Shown one piece after another: positions 48,532-58,642 of a stretch of DNA of 64,000 bases. The DNA lies in NCBI RefSeq assembly GCF_013201645.1, contig NZ_CP053842.1:992001-1056000 (forward strand). The letters are read 5' to 3'. The notes under the pieces are model-generated. The model searched no databases. It was given only the letters and a program-made list of their open reading frames with translations, and had not been told where the DNA came from. Position numbers and translations under genes: made by a program. This DNA is from Campylobacter corcagiensis (lineage in GTDB: Bacteria > Campylobacterota > Campylobacteria > Campylobacterales > Campylobacteraceae). The stretch's first letter is position 1. Every line of letters begins with the position of its first letter.

Positions 48532-49698
48532 TTAAAATGCTATAAAACTATCAAAACCTACAAATTTCTCAGGATTGTGAAAACCACCCATTGCCATTTG
48601 AAGTTTTTCATTTTGCTCTTTTACTAGCTTAGCAAATTCTTGCTTTTCCTTAACATTTTGAACCTCTTTTTCCACACTTACTACTTTTTGAAAATCCATA
48701 GCTTTGTTGTTTTTATAAAGACCTAGATGAAGATGTGGACCTGTGCTTGTCCCAGTTGAACCAACATAAGCTATAACTTGTCCTTGTTTGACACTTTGCC
48801 CTGATTTTAACCCCTTAGCAAAGCCATTTGTGTGCGCATAAAGGCTTTTGTATCCGTTTGCATGAGTGATCTCAACTGTTTTTCCATATCCACCCTTCCT
48901 GCCTACAAAACTAACTCTACCATCAGCGACTGCTTTTATAGGAGTTCCTGTTTTTGCAGCATAGTCAGTTCCAAGATGTGCTCTATATCTTTTAAGTATA
49001 GGGTGAAATCTTTTTGGGCTAAATTTAGACGAAACTCTAGCTCCAGGTATTGGAAGCTTGAAAAAAAATCTCTCACTTATCTTCCCTCTTTCATCATAAT
49101 ATTTTAAGCCATATTTATACATATATTTACTTTTACCATTTTCTTCTATCATTCCAGATATGATCTCAGGTTGACCATAAGGTCGACCAAGACGCTCTTT
49201 TTGGATATATCTAAGTGCAAGATTATCATTTTTTTGAAGCCGTTTAAAATTTACAACCTTACCAAAAACAACACTAAAAGCATTAGCAAGTGCACTATTT
49301 CCTGTTGCTTTACTTATATCCATATATGGTGAACTCTCTATAGAAACCCCAAGAAGATGTTCACTTTGTGTATATATAACTGGTGTAAAATTTAAAGCGT
49401 AATTATCACTTTTATCTTTATAAATATGAATTTGAAGCTCTTCTGTTATAGGCACAAGAAGCTGTTCAAGTATGCCATCTTCATCCACCATAATCTCACA
49501 CTCAGTTCCTGCTACAACTTCAGTTGCAAGCTCTTTATCTGTATCTGAGAGATTATAATATAGCCTTAATGGAATATTTGAGTTTTCTAAAAATTGTAAA
49601 AAAGTAACTCCATTTGGCCATGTGAAATTTTGCATACTATAGCCCTTAGCATGTAAATTTAGAACTATAACTAGTAGAATAAAAATTTTCTTAAACAT
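48532..49698 (-). CDS. M23 peptidase, Csd3/Pgp3-like peptidoglycan hydrolase
   Basis: 388 residues: signal peptide (MFKKIFILLVIVLNLHAKG), an N-terminal region like Csd3 domains 1-2, then a LytM domain with the zinc motifs HLGTDYAAKTG and HLHLG. In Helicobacter Csd3 (HP0506) and C. jejuni Pgp3 this enzyme is a DD-endopeptidase and DD-carboxypeptidase needed for helical cell shape. Overall organisation and length fit that group better than generic M23 enzymes. Confidence 0.88.
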   Translation of the reverse strand: MFKKIFILLVIVLNLHAKGYSMQNFTWPNGVTFLQFLENSNIPLRLYYNLSDTDKELATEVVAGTECEIMVDEDGILEQLLVPITEELQIHIYKDKSDNYALNFTPVIYTQSEHLLGVSIESSPYMDISKATGNSALANAFSVVFGKVVNFKRLQKNDNLALRYIQKERLGRPYGQPEIISGMIEENGKSKYMYKYGLKYYDERGKISERFFFKLPIPGARVSSKFSPKRFHPILKRYRAHLGTDYAAKTGTPIKAVADGRVSFVGRKGGYGKTVEITHANGYKSLYAHTNGFAKGLKSGQSVKQGQVIAYVGSTGTSTGPHLHLGLYKNNKAMDFQKVVSVEKEVQNVKEKQEFAKLVKEQNEKLQMAMGGFHNPEKFVGFDSFIAF

Positions 49699-49833
49699 AT
49701 TTCCCTTTCATTTACCAAACTTTGATTTTACAAAAATTTGGCATACACTCAGTAAACAATAAAACCAAATAAATTCTTGAAAAAGAGTATTTTACAAATA
49801 TAAAGCATTATTAGTTATTAACCATAAATTCAG

Positions 49834-49839
49834 TATAAT
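49834..49839 (+). promoter_or_regulatory. -10 element of the PgbB-like gene
   Basis: TATAAT about 29 bp before the TTG start, with AAGGAGAG as ribosome site. Confidence 0.55.
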
Positions 49840-49867
49840 TACAAATCACATGATCTAAGGAGAGAAT

Positions 49868-50590
49868 TTGAGATATTTAATATCGTTTTTCCTATTTATA
49901 GGAAGTGTTTTTGGAGCTTCTTTTTATATGCCTACATATGAAACCATACTTTTAGATGTTGACCAAGAAAAAGGAACTGGCTTTATTGTAGATAGTTCAA
50001 GCATAACTATAGGAAGCAGTGGTGTGATTTCACACACTTTTGATAATGGCGAAAGCTCTATCATAGCAAGAGCTGTTGTTGAAAGCAAACAAGACGGCAG
50101 GGCAAAAGTAAGATTTGAAGTTTTTAGTATGCTATCTCAACCAGCACTTCCACTACCTGGAGTTTTACCACAAAAAGGTGATGAAGTTGTGCTAAATTTC
50201 CTTTATGATAGAGCTTTAATCGTTGTTCCAAATGAAAATATATATAATCAAATAGTTTCAACTTTTACAAATATCAACTTTGTTCACCCAGATATAATAG
50301 GAGCTTATCTTAACAATCACAGCACTCCAAATCCAAGCAGAGATGATTTTCGTAAAATGTGTGCTGATAACGCAGCTGGGCTAATATTTATCGCTATGGA
50401 TCAAAAGGCTGTATTTGCTGATTGTGGAAGTTTTGAAATTTTAAAAAGCTTTGAAAGTGCAAGTGTTGATAACTATCAAGTACCGTTTTATAGTAGAATT
50501 TATGGAATTTCACCAGCGTGGTGGAAATGGAACAGTGAATATATAAATGACTACAACGAACACTATAAATTTCTTTTAGATATAAAATAA
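49868..50590 (+). CDS. plasminogen-binding-type (PgbA/PgbB N-terminal) exported protein
   Basis: 240 residues from a TTG start (49868) behind AAGGAGAG. Signal peptide MRYLISFFLFIGSVFGA, then the domain named after Helicobacter PgbA/PgbB (FYMPTYETILLDVDQEKGTGFIVDSSSITIGSSGVI, YDRALIVVPNENIYNQI, GISPAWWKWNSEYINDY). It lacks the Lys-rich C-terminal repeats to which plasminogen binding is attributed in Helicobacter, so that function should not be assumed. Next gene 9 bp on. Confidence 0.8.
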   Translation: MRYLISFFLFIGSVFGASFYMPTYETILLDVDQEKGTGFIVDSSSITIGSSGVISHTFDNGESSIIARAVVESKQDGRAKVRFEVFSMLSQPALPLPGVLPQKGDEVVLNFLYDRALIVVPNENIYNQIVSTFTNINFVHPDIIGAYLNNHSTPNPSRDDFRKMCADNAAGLIFIAMDQKAVFADCGSFEILKSFESASVDNYQVPFYSRIYGISPAWWKWNSEYINDYNEHYKFLLDIK

Positions 50591-50599
50591 GGCTAAATT

Positions 50600-51979
50600 T
50601 TGCAAAACATTCACATAGAGTATTTCATAAAACTTTTAGGTAAAGACAACGCTTACTTTGATAAGGCTCATCTTTTAGCGTATAGCTACGATGCCACAAG
50701 AAAAAAACATCTCCCTGATGGAGTACTTTTTCCACGAGATGAGAGCGATGTAAGTAAGATTTTAAAATACTGTAACGATAATCAAATAATCGTAATTCCA
50801 AGAGGGGCTGGAAGTGGTTTTACAGGTGGTTCACTTGCTGTAAATGGAGGAATTATTTTAAGTTTTGAAAAACATATGAACAAAATTCTAGAAATAGACC
50901 TTGAAAATATGGTAGCCGTAGTTCAGCCAGGTGTGATAAATATGGACCTTCAAAAAGTAGTAGAAGATCACGGTCTTTTTTATCCCCCAGATCCAGCTAG
51001 CCAAAACTACTCAACCATCGGTGGAAATGTAAGCGAAAATGCAGGCGGTATGCGTGCAGCAAAGTATGGCATAACAAAAGACTATATTATGGCACTTAGA
51101 GCTGTTTTACCAAATGGAGATATAATAAGAGCTGGTAAAAAAACCATAAAAGATGTAGCAGGGTATAACATAGCTGGAATTTTGGTAGCAAGTGAAGGAA
51201 GCTTAGCCATTATAACTGAGATAACACTAAAACTAATTTCAAAACCTAAACTTGTAAAAACAGCGATGGGCGTATTTAACTCTGTAAATGACGCTATGAA
51301 TGCTGTTTATAAAACTTTAGCAAGTGGTGTAAAGCCAGTTGCTATGGAGTTTTTAGATAGTTTAAGCATACAAGCTGTTGAAAAACGCTTTAATAAAGGG
51401 CTTCCAACAGATGCTGGAGCGATACTTATAACAGATGTAGATGGCGATATAGAAGAGGCTTTGATAAATGATCTTGCTAAGATAGAAAAACTCTTCAAAG
51501 AAAATGGTGCAACTAAATTTACCGTAGCAAAAGATGAGAACGAAAGAGCAAATTTATGGTTTAGCAGACGAAACTGCTCACAAGCTATAACTTGCTATGG
51601 CTCTTTAAAGCTTAATGAAGACATCACAGTTCCAAGATCAAAACTTCCTAGTTTACTAGAAAAAATAGCTGAAATTTCAAAGAAATTCAGAGTTACAACT
51701 CCTTGTTTTGGACACACTGGAGATGGCAATGTCCATACAAATGTTATGGTAGATAAAGATGACCCTGAAGCTGTAAAAAGAGGATACGCCGCAATTGAGG
51801 AGATCTTTAAAGCTACAATTGAACTTGGCGGAACCTTAAGTGGAGAACACGGCATAGGAATTTCAAAAGCACCATATATGAAGTTGGCTTTTAGTGATGA
51901 AGAGATGAATCTTTTTCGTGCTATAAAAAAAGCCTTTGATCCAAACAATATCTTAAACCCAAATAAAATGGGACTATAA
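50600..51979 (+). CDS. FAD-linked oxidase, GlcD-like (glycolate/D-lactate dehydrogenase)
   Basis: 459 residues, TTG start (50600). The N-terminal PCMH-type FAD-binding domain has IVIPRGAGSGFTGGSLAVNGG, PGVINMDLQKVVEDHGLFYPPDPASQ and GNVSENAGGMRAAKYG. The C-terminal FAD-oxidase domain has TPCFGHTGDGNVHTNVM, GEHGIGISKAPYM and FDPNNILNPNKMGL. It oxidises an alpha-hydroxy acid; glycolate or D-lactate cannot be separated by sequence alone. It shares one base with the VanZ-like gene. Confidence 0.9.
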   Translation: MQNIHIEYFIKLLGKDNAYFDKAHLLAYSYDATRKKHLPDGVLFPRDESDVSKILKYCNDNQIIVIPRGAGSGFTGGSLAVNGGIILSFEKHMNKILEIDLENMVAVVQPGVINMDLQKVVEDHGLFYPPDPASQNYSTIGGNVSENAGGMRAAKYGITKDYIMALRAVLPNGDIIRAGKKTIKDVAGYNIAGILVASEGSLAIITEITLKLISKPKLVKTAMGVFNSVNDAMNAVYKTLASGVKPVAMEFLDSLSIQAVEKRFNKGLPTDAGAILITDVDGDIEEALINDLAKIEKLFKENGATKFTVAKDENERANLWFSRRNCSQAITCYGSLKLNEDITVPRSKLPSLLEKIAEISKKFRVTTPCFGHTGDGNVHTNVMVDKDDPEAVKRGYAAIEEIFKATIELGGTLSGEHGIGISKAPYMKLAFSDEEMNLFRAIKKAFDPNNILNPNKMGL

Positions 51980-52437
51980 TGGATAAATTTATAAAAAATA
52001 GAAATTTTATAAATTTATCTTTTTTTATTTATGTAGCTATCATTTTAAAATTTGCAGTATTTAGAGATGGCTTTTTAAGTGGTGGAAATTTTTTTAGATA
52101 TAATCTAGCTCCTTTTATTGAGATAGTTGAGCTTTTTAGAAATGCTACACCATATCAGTTTGGAGTGATATTTTTTGGAAATATTCTTCTTTTTTCACCT
52201 TTTGGAGTATTTTTAAAATACAAAAGGCTAAATTTAACTCAAATTCTTATTTTTAGCTTTATCTTTTCTTTAATGATTGAGATATGTCAACTTATTTTCA
52301 AAGTTGGAATTTTTGAGATTGATGATTTAATGCTAAACACTATAGGTGCCATTTTAGGGGCTAAAATATATCAAATAATAAGAGTTTATAACTATGGTTT
52401 GGAAAAAATTAAAAAACTATATGAACAAAGCTTATGA
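51979..52437 (+). CDS. VanZ-family membrane protein
   Basis: 152 residues with four hydrophobic segments; FRYNLAPFIEIVELFRN, GNILLFSPFGVFLKYKRL and MIEICQLIFKVGIFEIDDLMLNTIGAILGA are the VanZ-like family motifs. The family is linked to glycopeptide tolerance in VanA clusters but is mostly of unknown function; here there is no van context. The next gene starts 44 bp before its stop. Confidence 0.85.
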   Translation: MDKFIKNRNFINLSFFIYVAIILKFAVFRDGFLSGGNFFRYNLAPFIEIVELFRNATPYQFGVIFFGNILLFSPFGVFLKYKRLNLTQILIFSFIFSLMIEICQLIFKVGIFEIDDLMLNTIGAILGAKIYQIIRVYNYGLEKIKKLYEQSL

Positions 52438-53200
52438 TGCGGAGCTTTTTTACTACGCATCAAGTCTTAGCTTTAACACTATTTTATCGATTATTCCGTT
52501 ATTTTTGCTATCGTTTTCTATCTTCACACAGCTTCCGAGCTTTACAGAATACTATGAAAAAGCTAAAAATTTTATCATCCAAAGCCTACTTCCAGCACAT
52601 CAAGACGCCATATCTAGCTATATCGAGCAGTTTTTATCAAATAGCGTAAATTTAGGGATTTTAGGTCTAGTTGCCATTATTTTTACTACAATTATGTTTT
52701 TTGATAACTATAGCTACATAGTTTCAAAACTTACAGATACTAAACAAAACAGCTTCTGGAAGGACTTTAGCAAATACTGGACGCTTATTACATTAGCACC
52801 TTTTGGGCTTGGAGTTTCATTTTATTTATCGGCGAAATTTGAGCAAATTTTAAATCAAAGCTTTGTTACAAGCTGGATAAATTTAGCATTTATACTGCCG
52901 TATTTGATAATATGGATAATATTTTTAGTTACCTACATGATATCAATAAATTCAAAATTCACACTTAAAAATATACTAATTAGCTCATTTATAACAAGCC
53001 TAGTGTGGAATATATCAAAGTATATTTTTATAGGTTATACATTTTACAACAAAACTTACATGAGTTTATATGGCTCTTTTAGCGTGCTATTTTTCGCACT
53101 TTTGTGGATATATATAAGCTGGATAATATTTCTTTATGGATTTAAAATTTATATATATTTAGAAAGTAAAGAAAAAAGAATTGACAATATCAAACTATAA
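52394..53200 (+). CDS. YihY/BrkB family inner-membrane protein
   Basis: 268 residues with about six membrane segments. ELFYYASSLSFNTILSIIPLFLL, GILGLVAIIFTTIMFFDN and LYGSFSVLFFALLWIYISWIIFLYG match the YihY/BrkB family. Often misnamed ribonuclease BN; no nuclease activity is expected and the transport role is unproven. It converges with the ComEC-like gene, overlapping by 11 bp. Confidence 0.87.
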   Translation: MVWKKLKNYMNKAYDAELFYYASSLSFNTILSIIPLFLLSFSIFTQLPSFTEYYEKAKNFIIQSLLPAHQDAISSYIEQFLSNSVNLGILGLVAIIFTTIMFFDNYSYIVSKLTDTKQNSFWKDFSKYWTLITLAPFGLGVSFYLSAKFEQILNQSFVTSWINLAFILPYLIIWIIFLVTYMISINSKFTLKNILISSFITSLVWNISKYIFIGYTFYNKTYMSLYGSFSVLFFALLWIYISWIIFLYGFKIYIYLESKEKRIDNIKL

Positions 53201-54494
53201 AAAACAGTGGCAAAATTCCTATAAATGCTAAAAACAGAGCTATAAATTTATACCTTATAGCAGGAAGTAAAAGTAAATTCATAATATAAAAAAGAGGTGC
53301 TGGAATTTGAGTTTGAAAAGTTGAAATTTCATAGTTTAAAAACTCTAAAAGCATACCATCCATTAAATTTCCAACTCCAAATATGTGAAGCAAAATACTT
53401 ACTGGGTAAAAAATTACAAATATATACCCAATAGGAATAACAGCTATCTGGCTAAAAGCTAAAGTGTGAAAGAAGTGATAAACAGGAATATTCATAGCAA
53501 AATATACATATAAATTTAGCAAAATCGCGTGAGTTATTATGTTAAATTTAGTGTATTTTATCTCTCCAAAATGATGAGCATATAAGTAGATATAAAACAC
53601 CCCTAAACACGAAAAATAAAACCCAATAGAAAACAAAAGATGTGGTATAAAAGATACGCTTAAAAGTATTGTCAAAAAAAGCGTGTAAAATGATAAAATT
53701 CTTATATTTTTTATGAGAAATAAAAACCCAATAAAAGCCATCACAAGTGATCTTAAAAAGCTAGGTGTAAAATCAAGCAAAAATAGATAAAAAACCATCA
53801 AACAAAAAGCAAAGATAGATATGTCAAAATAGCTACTTCGATATGGAAAAAATCGCCTTTGGAAGTAACGATAAATCGGCGTTATAGTTAGAAAAATAAC
53901 GCCAAATATAATTCCCAAATGAAAGCCACTAATCGATACCACATGAGCTATGCCCCACTTTGTAACATCATCACGAAGCTCTTTTGAGATAGGAGTTGCA
54001 AGATACAAAGTAACATACAGCTCTTTTATTTTATCGCTGCTGTGTTGAGAATCTATGAAATTTATGATATTTTGCTTAAAATTTGGCTTTGGTTTAAGCT
54101 TTTTTATCTTAAATGATGGCAGATAAAATCTCTTTTTTAGCCAATCTTTATAACTTATAGAACTAGTTACAACACCTAAATTTAGTCTATCATATCTACT
54201 TATATTAGCATCTTTTTTAGTAGTTGTATAAAAGCTAAACTCCCCACTATCAAGCTTTAAAACCCTGTAAGTTTTAGAATTTTTAGTTTTTAGATAAGAG
54301 TGCTCAACTTTTGCATCTAAAAAGTGAAATTTGCTACTTTTAAATTCTTTAAATTTAACCCACTCATAGCCTAAATTTAAGATAAAAATAGAAATTATAA
54401 CAGTTAAAAATATCAAAATCTCAGATCTATTCTCAAAAAGTTCAAATTTTCTCATAATAAAATTATATATTAACTTTAAAAATTTAGGAAACAT
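53190..54494 (-). CDS. ComEC/Rec2-family competence protein
   Basis: 434 residues with about nine membrane helices. The Competence-domain core is visible (KWGIAHVVSISGFHLGIIFGV, DFTPSFLRSLVMAFIGFLFLI). No metallo-beta-lactamase-like nuclease domain follows, so it is the short form found in Campylobacter, channel part only. It would carry single-stranded DNA across the inner membrane. An ATG 13 codons in (54455) is another possible start. DprA at 31104 would act on the imported strand. Confidence 0.87.
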   Translation of the reverse strand: MFPKFLKLIYNFIMRKFELFENRSEILIFLTVIISIFILNLGYEWVKFKEFKSSKFHFLDAKVEHSYLKTKNSKTYRVLKLDSGEFSFYTTTKKDANISRYDRLNLGVVTSSISYKDWLKKRFYLPSFKIKKLKPKPNFKQNIINFIDSQHSSDKIKELYVTLYLATPISKELRDDVTKWGIAHVVSISGFHLGIIFGVIFLTITPIYRYFQRRFFPYRSSYFDISIFAFCLMVFYLFLLDFTPSFLRSLVMAFIGFLFLIKNIRILSFYTLFLTILLSVSFIPHLLFSIGFYFSCLGVFYIYLYAHHFGEIKYTKFNIITHAILLNLYVYFAMNIPVYHFFHTLAFSQIAVIPIGYIFVIFYPVSILLHIFGVGNLMDGMLLEFLNYEISTFQTQIPAPLFYIMNLLLLPAIRYKFIALFLAFIGILPLFFIV

Positions 54495-54552
54495 TTCGGA
54501 AACAAAAGCTATTTAAAACAAAGCATTAGTTAATCTTGTGGGTAAAATTTGA

Positions 54553-54558
54553 TATAAT
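54553..54558 (+). promoter_or_regulatory. -10 element of ppk
   Basis: Extended form TGATATAAT, 27 bp before the ppk start; ribosome site AAAGGAAAA. Confidence 0.6.
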
Positions 54559-54584
54559 TAAATCAAAATAAAAAAAGGAAAATT

Positions 54585-56666
54585 ATGATAAATAGTCTAT
54601 TTATTAACAGAGAACTATCATGGCTTCGCTTTAATACCCGCGTTTTGGATCAATGCAAAAAAGATATACCGCTTTTAGAAAAACTTAAATTTATCGCCAT
54701 TTACTCTACAAATTTAGATGAATTTTATATGATAAGAGTGGCTGGATTAAAGCAACTTTTCTTAGCTGGAATAACTGCTAGCGGAAGCGATGAGATGACG
54801 CCACTTGATCAGCTTCGTGAGATTAGAGAGTATTTACATAAAGAAAAACTTGAACTTGAAAAACACTATCACGATACCATTTCAGCTCTTGAAAAAGAGG
54901 GCTTTTATATAAAAGAGTATGAAGATTTAAGTCTTGAGTTAAGAGATAAGGCTGATGAGTATTTTTTCTCAAACATAATCCCAATAATAGTCCCAATCGC
55001 TGTAGATGCCACTCATCCATTTCCACACCTAAATAACCTAAGCTTTGCTTTAGCTGTAAAGTTAAGTGATCCTTTAGATGATGAAAATTTTAGATATGGA
55101 ATGATAAGAATTCCAAGAGTTTTGCCTCGTTTTGTGCAAGTTAGCGAAGATACATATGTACCTATAGAAACTATCGTTCATCGTCACGCAGAAGAGATTT
55201 TTCCAGGATTTAATCTAGTTAGTTCAGCGCCTTTTAGAGTTACAAGAAATGCTGATATCATCATCGAAGAAGAGGAAGCTGATGACTTTATGATGATTTT
55301 AGAACAAGGCTTAAAACTTCGTAGAAAAGGTGCTTTCGTAAGACTCCAAATAGCAAAAGATGCTGACCTTGATATACTTAACTTCTTAAATGAACATATG
55401 AAAATTTTCTATAAAGATATCTTTGAGTATAATATCCCACTATCTTTAGAAGGGCTTTGGGGCGTTGTGTTTAATAAAAATTTTACTCACCTAAGCCATC
55501 CAGTCTATACGCCAAAAACTTTGCCACCTTTTACAGAAACTGCTTCTATCTTCGATACGCTTGATAAAGGCGATGTGATGATATATCACCCTTATGAGAG
55601 CTTTGATCCAGTTGAAAAGATGATAAAAGAGGCTTCAAAAGACCCAAAAGTAGTTAGTATAAGGATGACTCTTTATAGAGTTGAGAAAAACTCCCCTATA
55701 GTGGCTGCTTTGATGGATGCTGCAAATGACGGCAAGCAAGTAACTGTAATGGTTGAGCTAAAAGCTAGGTTTGATGAAGAAAATAACCTTCATTGGGCTA
55801 AAGCATTAGAAAGTGCTGGAGCTCATGTGATATATGGTATCACAGGCTTTAAAGTGCACGCAAAAGTAACACAAATCATCAGAAAAAGCGGAGATAAACT
55901 GAAATTTTACATGCAGTTTGGTACTGGAAATTACAATGGAAGTAGTGCTAAAATTTACACAGATATTAGCTTTTTTACCACTGATGAGAGCTTTGCAAAA
56001 GATAGCACAAATTTCTTTCACATACTATCAGGATATAATAAAAATCGCCGTTTAAACACGCTATCTATGTCGCCTATGCAGATAAAAGAAAGACTAATCG
56101 AGATGATAAAAGTCGAAGAAAGTAAAGGAAGTGAGGGTCATATAATAGCTAAAATGAACGCTTTAGTTGACTCAGATATGATAAAAGCTCTTATAAAAGC
56201 AAGCAAAGCTGGGGTAAAAATAGAGCTTATAGTTAGAGGAATTTGCTGCCTTAGACCCGGAATTTCAGGTGTTAGTGATAATATCAGAGTGATTTCAATC
56301 GTTGGAAAATACCTAGAACACGCTAGAATTTTTTATTTTAAACACTCAAGTCCAGGAGTTTATATATCAAGTGCTGATTGGATGCCACGAAATTTAGAGC
56401 GTCGTTTAGAGCTTATGACGCCTATTTATAGCGAAGTACAAAAGCAAAAAATCATAGACATCCTAACAATCCAGCTAAGCGATACAGCTTTAGCTTTTGA
56501 ACTTGGTAATGATGGCGAGTATACAAGAGTTAAAGCCCAAGAAGGTGCGTCCCCTCTAAATAGTCAAGAAATTTTAGAAAACTACTACAACAAGCTATAT
56601 AAAAGCGTTAAAAAACATCATGAAACACATGATGTGCTTGCAAGCAAACTTCTAAGCGAGAGCTAA
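54585..56666 (+). CDS. ppk: polyphosphate kinase 1
   Basis: Transfers the ATP gamma-phosphate to polyphosphate, relevant to stress survival and virulence in Campylobacter. 693 residues: N-terminal domain [18 protein letters not shown], then the catalytic histidines in [11 protein letters not shown] and the C-terminal histidine in [11 protein letters not shown], with [21 protein letters not shown] and [16 protein letters not shown]. Monocistronic with a terminator just after the stop. Confidence 0.97.
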   Translation: MINSLFINRELSWLRFNTRVLDQCKKDIPLLEKLKFIAIYSTNLDEFYMIRVAGLKQLFLAGITASGSDEMTPLDQLREIREYLHKEKLELEKHYHDTISALEKEGFYIKEYEDLSLELRDKADEYFFSNIIPIIVPIAVDATHPFPHLNNLSFALAVKLSDPLDDENFRYGMIRIPRVLPRFVQVSEDTYVPIETIVHRHAEEIFPGFNLVSSAPFRVTRNADIIIEEEEADDFMMILEQGLKLRRKGAFVRLQIAKDADLDILNFLNEHMKIFYKDIFEYNIPLSLEGLWGVVFNKNFTHLSHPVYTPKTLPPFTETASIFDTLDKGDVMIYHPYESFDPVEKMIKEASKDPKVVSIRMTLYRVEKNSPIVAALMDAANDGKQVTVMVELKARFDEENNLHWAKALESAGAHVIYGITGFKVHAKVTQIIRKSGDKLKFYMQFGTGNYNGSSAKIYTDISFFTTDESFAKDSTNFFHILSGYNKNRRLNTLSMSPMQIKERLIEMIKVEESKGSEGHIIAKMNALVDSDMIKALIKASKAGVKIELIVRGICCLRPGISGVSDNIRVISIVGKYLEHARIFYFKHSSPGVYISSADWMPRNLERRLELMTPIYSEVQKQKIIDILTIQLSDTALAFELGNDGEYTRVKAQEGASPLNSQEILENYYNKLYKSVKKHHETHDVLASKLLSES

Positions 56667-56667
56667 A

Positions 56668-56697
56668 TAAATTTGGGGCGAAAAGCCCTGAATTTAT
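56668..56697 (+). terminator. terminator of ppk
   Basis: ATAAATT-TGGGGC / AGCCCTG-AATTTAT stem with a GAAA-type loop directly after ppk. Confidence 0.75.
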
Positions 56698-56894
56698 ATA
56701 GTCATTAATTTTATCACTAGAAGACGATGAATTATTATCTCGAGAATTATTTCTATCAATATTTGCAATAATTTTCATATCCCTGCCAAGAGAATTTATA
56801 TTTTCAGTAATATTAGAATTTACTATAGTGGTAGTATTGTTATCTGAAACAGCATCCCAATATTCACAAAAGTTCTTACATCTTTTTCACTCAT
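56690..56894 (-). pseudogene. frameshifted hypothetical gene
   Basis: ATG 56894 behind AAAGGATG begins MSEKDVRTF and stops after 23 codons. A shift at once reveals CEYWDAVSDNNTTTIVNSNI and then ENINSLGRDMKIIANIDRNN in another frame, which runs to the edge of the ppk terminator. A Ser/Asn-rich hypothetical with no recognised domain. Last member of the leftward accessory patch. The 3' limit is approximate. Confidence 0.5.
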
Positions 56895-57070
56895 ACTCGC
56901 ATCCTTTTAATTAATTTTATATGTAAAAATATAGTAAAAATACCAATGAATATAAAAACAATGCAAATGTTGAATATATATTGAAAGATTAAAACATTTT
57001 TCGTATTTGAAATACGCTATTCAAATTTAACTCTATACTTTTAACACCTATGCTTAATCCACTTGCTATT

Positions 57071-57820
57071 TTATTTATAAATTTTTTCTAATATTTGGCA
57101 ACTCTCTTTAATGCCTTTATCACAAAGGCTATTAAGGATTTTTAAACCAAGTTCTTTATTTTCTTCCACACCTAAACCCATATAAAGCATAAAACCTTTT
57201 AAACTACAGGCTAATACATTATCCTTATTTAAACTGCAAGATTTATTATATAAACTATAAGCTTTTTTTCATCTAACATATCAAACTCGCTTGAAGAATA
57301 TAAAGTTGCTAATTTAATACAAGAAATACTAATATTGTTTTCGCAAGCAAAAGTAAAATATTTAATGGACTTATTGATATCTTTTGTTGTTCCAACCCCA
57401 GTTAAGTAGTAAATACCTAAATTCTCACATGCTAAAAAGCTACCGTTATCACAACTTTTTTTAAGTAAATCAAACGCAGTTTTGTTTTCATCAAAATTTT
57501 CTGCATAAATTTTAGCTAAATTTATGCAAGCATTATCGTAGTTTTTATCACAAGATAGCTTATAATACCCTATCGACTTATTTAAGTTATTATATTTATA
57601 CTGGTTATAAATTCCATATTAAAACAAGCTATTTCATTGCCAAAGGCACATAATTTATCAGTTGCTTTAATATTTTCACCAATTTCTGTGGCTTTAAGAC
57701 AATCGCTATAATCACTCATCCATAACATCTAAATTTATATCTAAATTGTTGATTTGAGTTTATATAAATTATCGTAAAAGTAAAAATAAAAGATAATATA
57801 ACTATAATTTTGTGTTTCAT
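57071..57820 (-). pseudogene. Sel1-like repeat (Hcp-type, Cys-rich) protein gene, multiply frameshifted
   Basis: ATG 57820 opens a signal-anchor segment (MKHKIIVILSFIFTFTIIYI) that stops near 57720. The next frame gives DYSDCLKATEIGENIKATDK and GNEIACFNMG; a shift then gives Sel1-type repeats with paired cysteines (KLSCDKNYDNACINLAKIYA, SCDNGSFLACENLGIYYLTG, FACENNISISCIKLATLYSS). A further shift in a run of seven A (57263-57269) leads to NKSCSLNKDNVLACSLKGFM and LCDKGIKESCQILEKIYK. At least three breaks make it inactive, unless the A-run is phase variable. Confidence 0.8.
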
Positions 57821-57821
57821 C

Positions 57822-58088
57822 TTAAAAACTCACATTCTTTACTCTTTTTATACCTTGATTTGTAAGGATAGTATGATTTGTAGTATCAAAGTCTAAAAAA
57901 CTTTTAGCACTATTGTCACAAGGTCTTTTTGTATCATCTATAAGCTCTTTTACTCCAGCAATTGCAGATAATCCTAAAGCTGCTGCTTTTTCATAGTTGC
58001 CTTGCTCAATATTCTTAAGCATATCAATACTAGTTATTGGTTGACACAACGCTTCTGTTAATAATTCAATACCTGTAGCTACCGCCAT
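57822..58088 (-). CDS. 88-residue hypothetical, possible Hint-domain/polymorphic-toxin remnant
   Basis: Starts at ATG 58088 behind AAAAGGAGATTATA and ends at TAA 57822-57824, 1 bp before the Sel1 gene. The first half (ELLTEALCQPITSIDMLKNI, then EKAAALGLSAIAGVKELI) resembles pretoxin linker regions. The end (DTTNHTILTNQGIKRVKNV) resembles the first strand of Hint domains (T-x-I-L-T-x-x-G), cut off there. Identification is tentative. It may be a small intact gene or the stub of a larger effector. Confidence 0.5.
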   Translation of the reverse strand: MAVATGIELLTEALCQPITSIDMLKNIEQGNYEKAAALGLSAIAGVKELIDDTKRPCDNSAKSFLDFDTTNHTILTNQGIKRVKNVSF

Positions 58089-58279
58089 TATAATCTCCTT
58101 TTATATAAGTCATTCTATTGCAAAACAATATAATAATAAAAAATATAAATGAAAAAACTATAGAAATTTTATCCATTTTTTCAGTATTTTTTTATCTTTA
58201 TCTAGTTTTTTTTCACTAAATTTAAACACAAATTTTTCACTATCTAATAGCTGAATTTGATAAATATCATCTATGTCAG

Positions 58280-58642
58280 TTAAAATATTTTTTTACTCCA
58301 AATTTTTATATGTTTATTTTCTAGTTTATATTGGTTAAAAGTCGGGTAAAATATACGAAATTTCTTTTTATGATTTTTATCATATAAATTAAAAGTGCAA
58401 ATATTTTTATAGCCAACATTAAAATTTAGAAAATATCCACTGTTTACCTCCAAATCATTTATATTATTAATACTCTTACTAGTATCAAATATTCCCACCG
58501 CTATAGCAATAGTAGAAAACAGCAAAAAAACATAAAAAAGTCTAGCAAAAATGTTTGATAAACTTTGATTGCCTCTCCAAGTTATATCCCAAACGATAAA
58601 TTTTAGAAAATAAAGCTTTTTCAGCAAATTTTTATTTAACAT
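58280..58642 (-). CDS. hypothetical membrane protein, probably frameshifted at its 3' end
   Basis: 120 residues as read: a basic N-terminus (NKNLLKKLYFLKFIVWDITW), one membrane segment (FYVFLLFSTIAIAVGIF) and a soluble part. It stops just after a run of seven A (58288-58294 on the minus strand). Moving one frame there continues coding-like sequence, NILTDIDDIYQIQLLDSEKF and FVFKFSEKKLDKDKK, to a TAG at 58158-58160, giving about 161 residues. Its start overlaps the 22-codon ORF by 7 bp. No family recognised. Confidence 0.6.
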   Translation of the reverse strand: MLNKNLLKKLYFLKFIVWDITWRGNQSLSNIFARLFYVFLLFSTIAIAVGIFDTSKSINNINDLEVNSGYFLNFNVGYKNICTFNLYDKNHKKKFRIFYPTFNQYKLENKHIKIWSKKIF

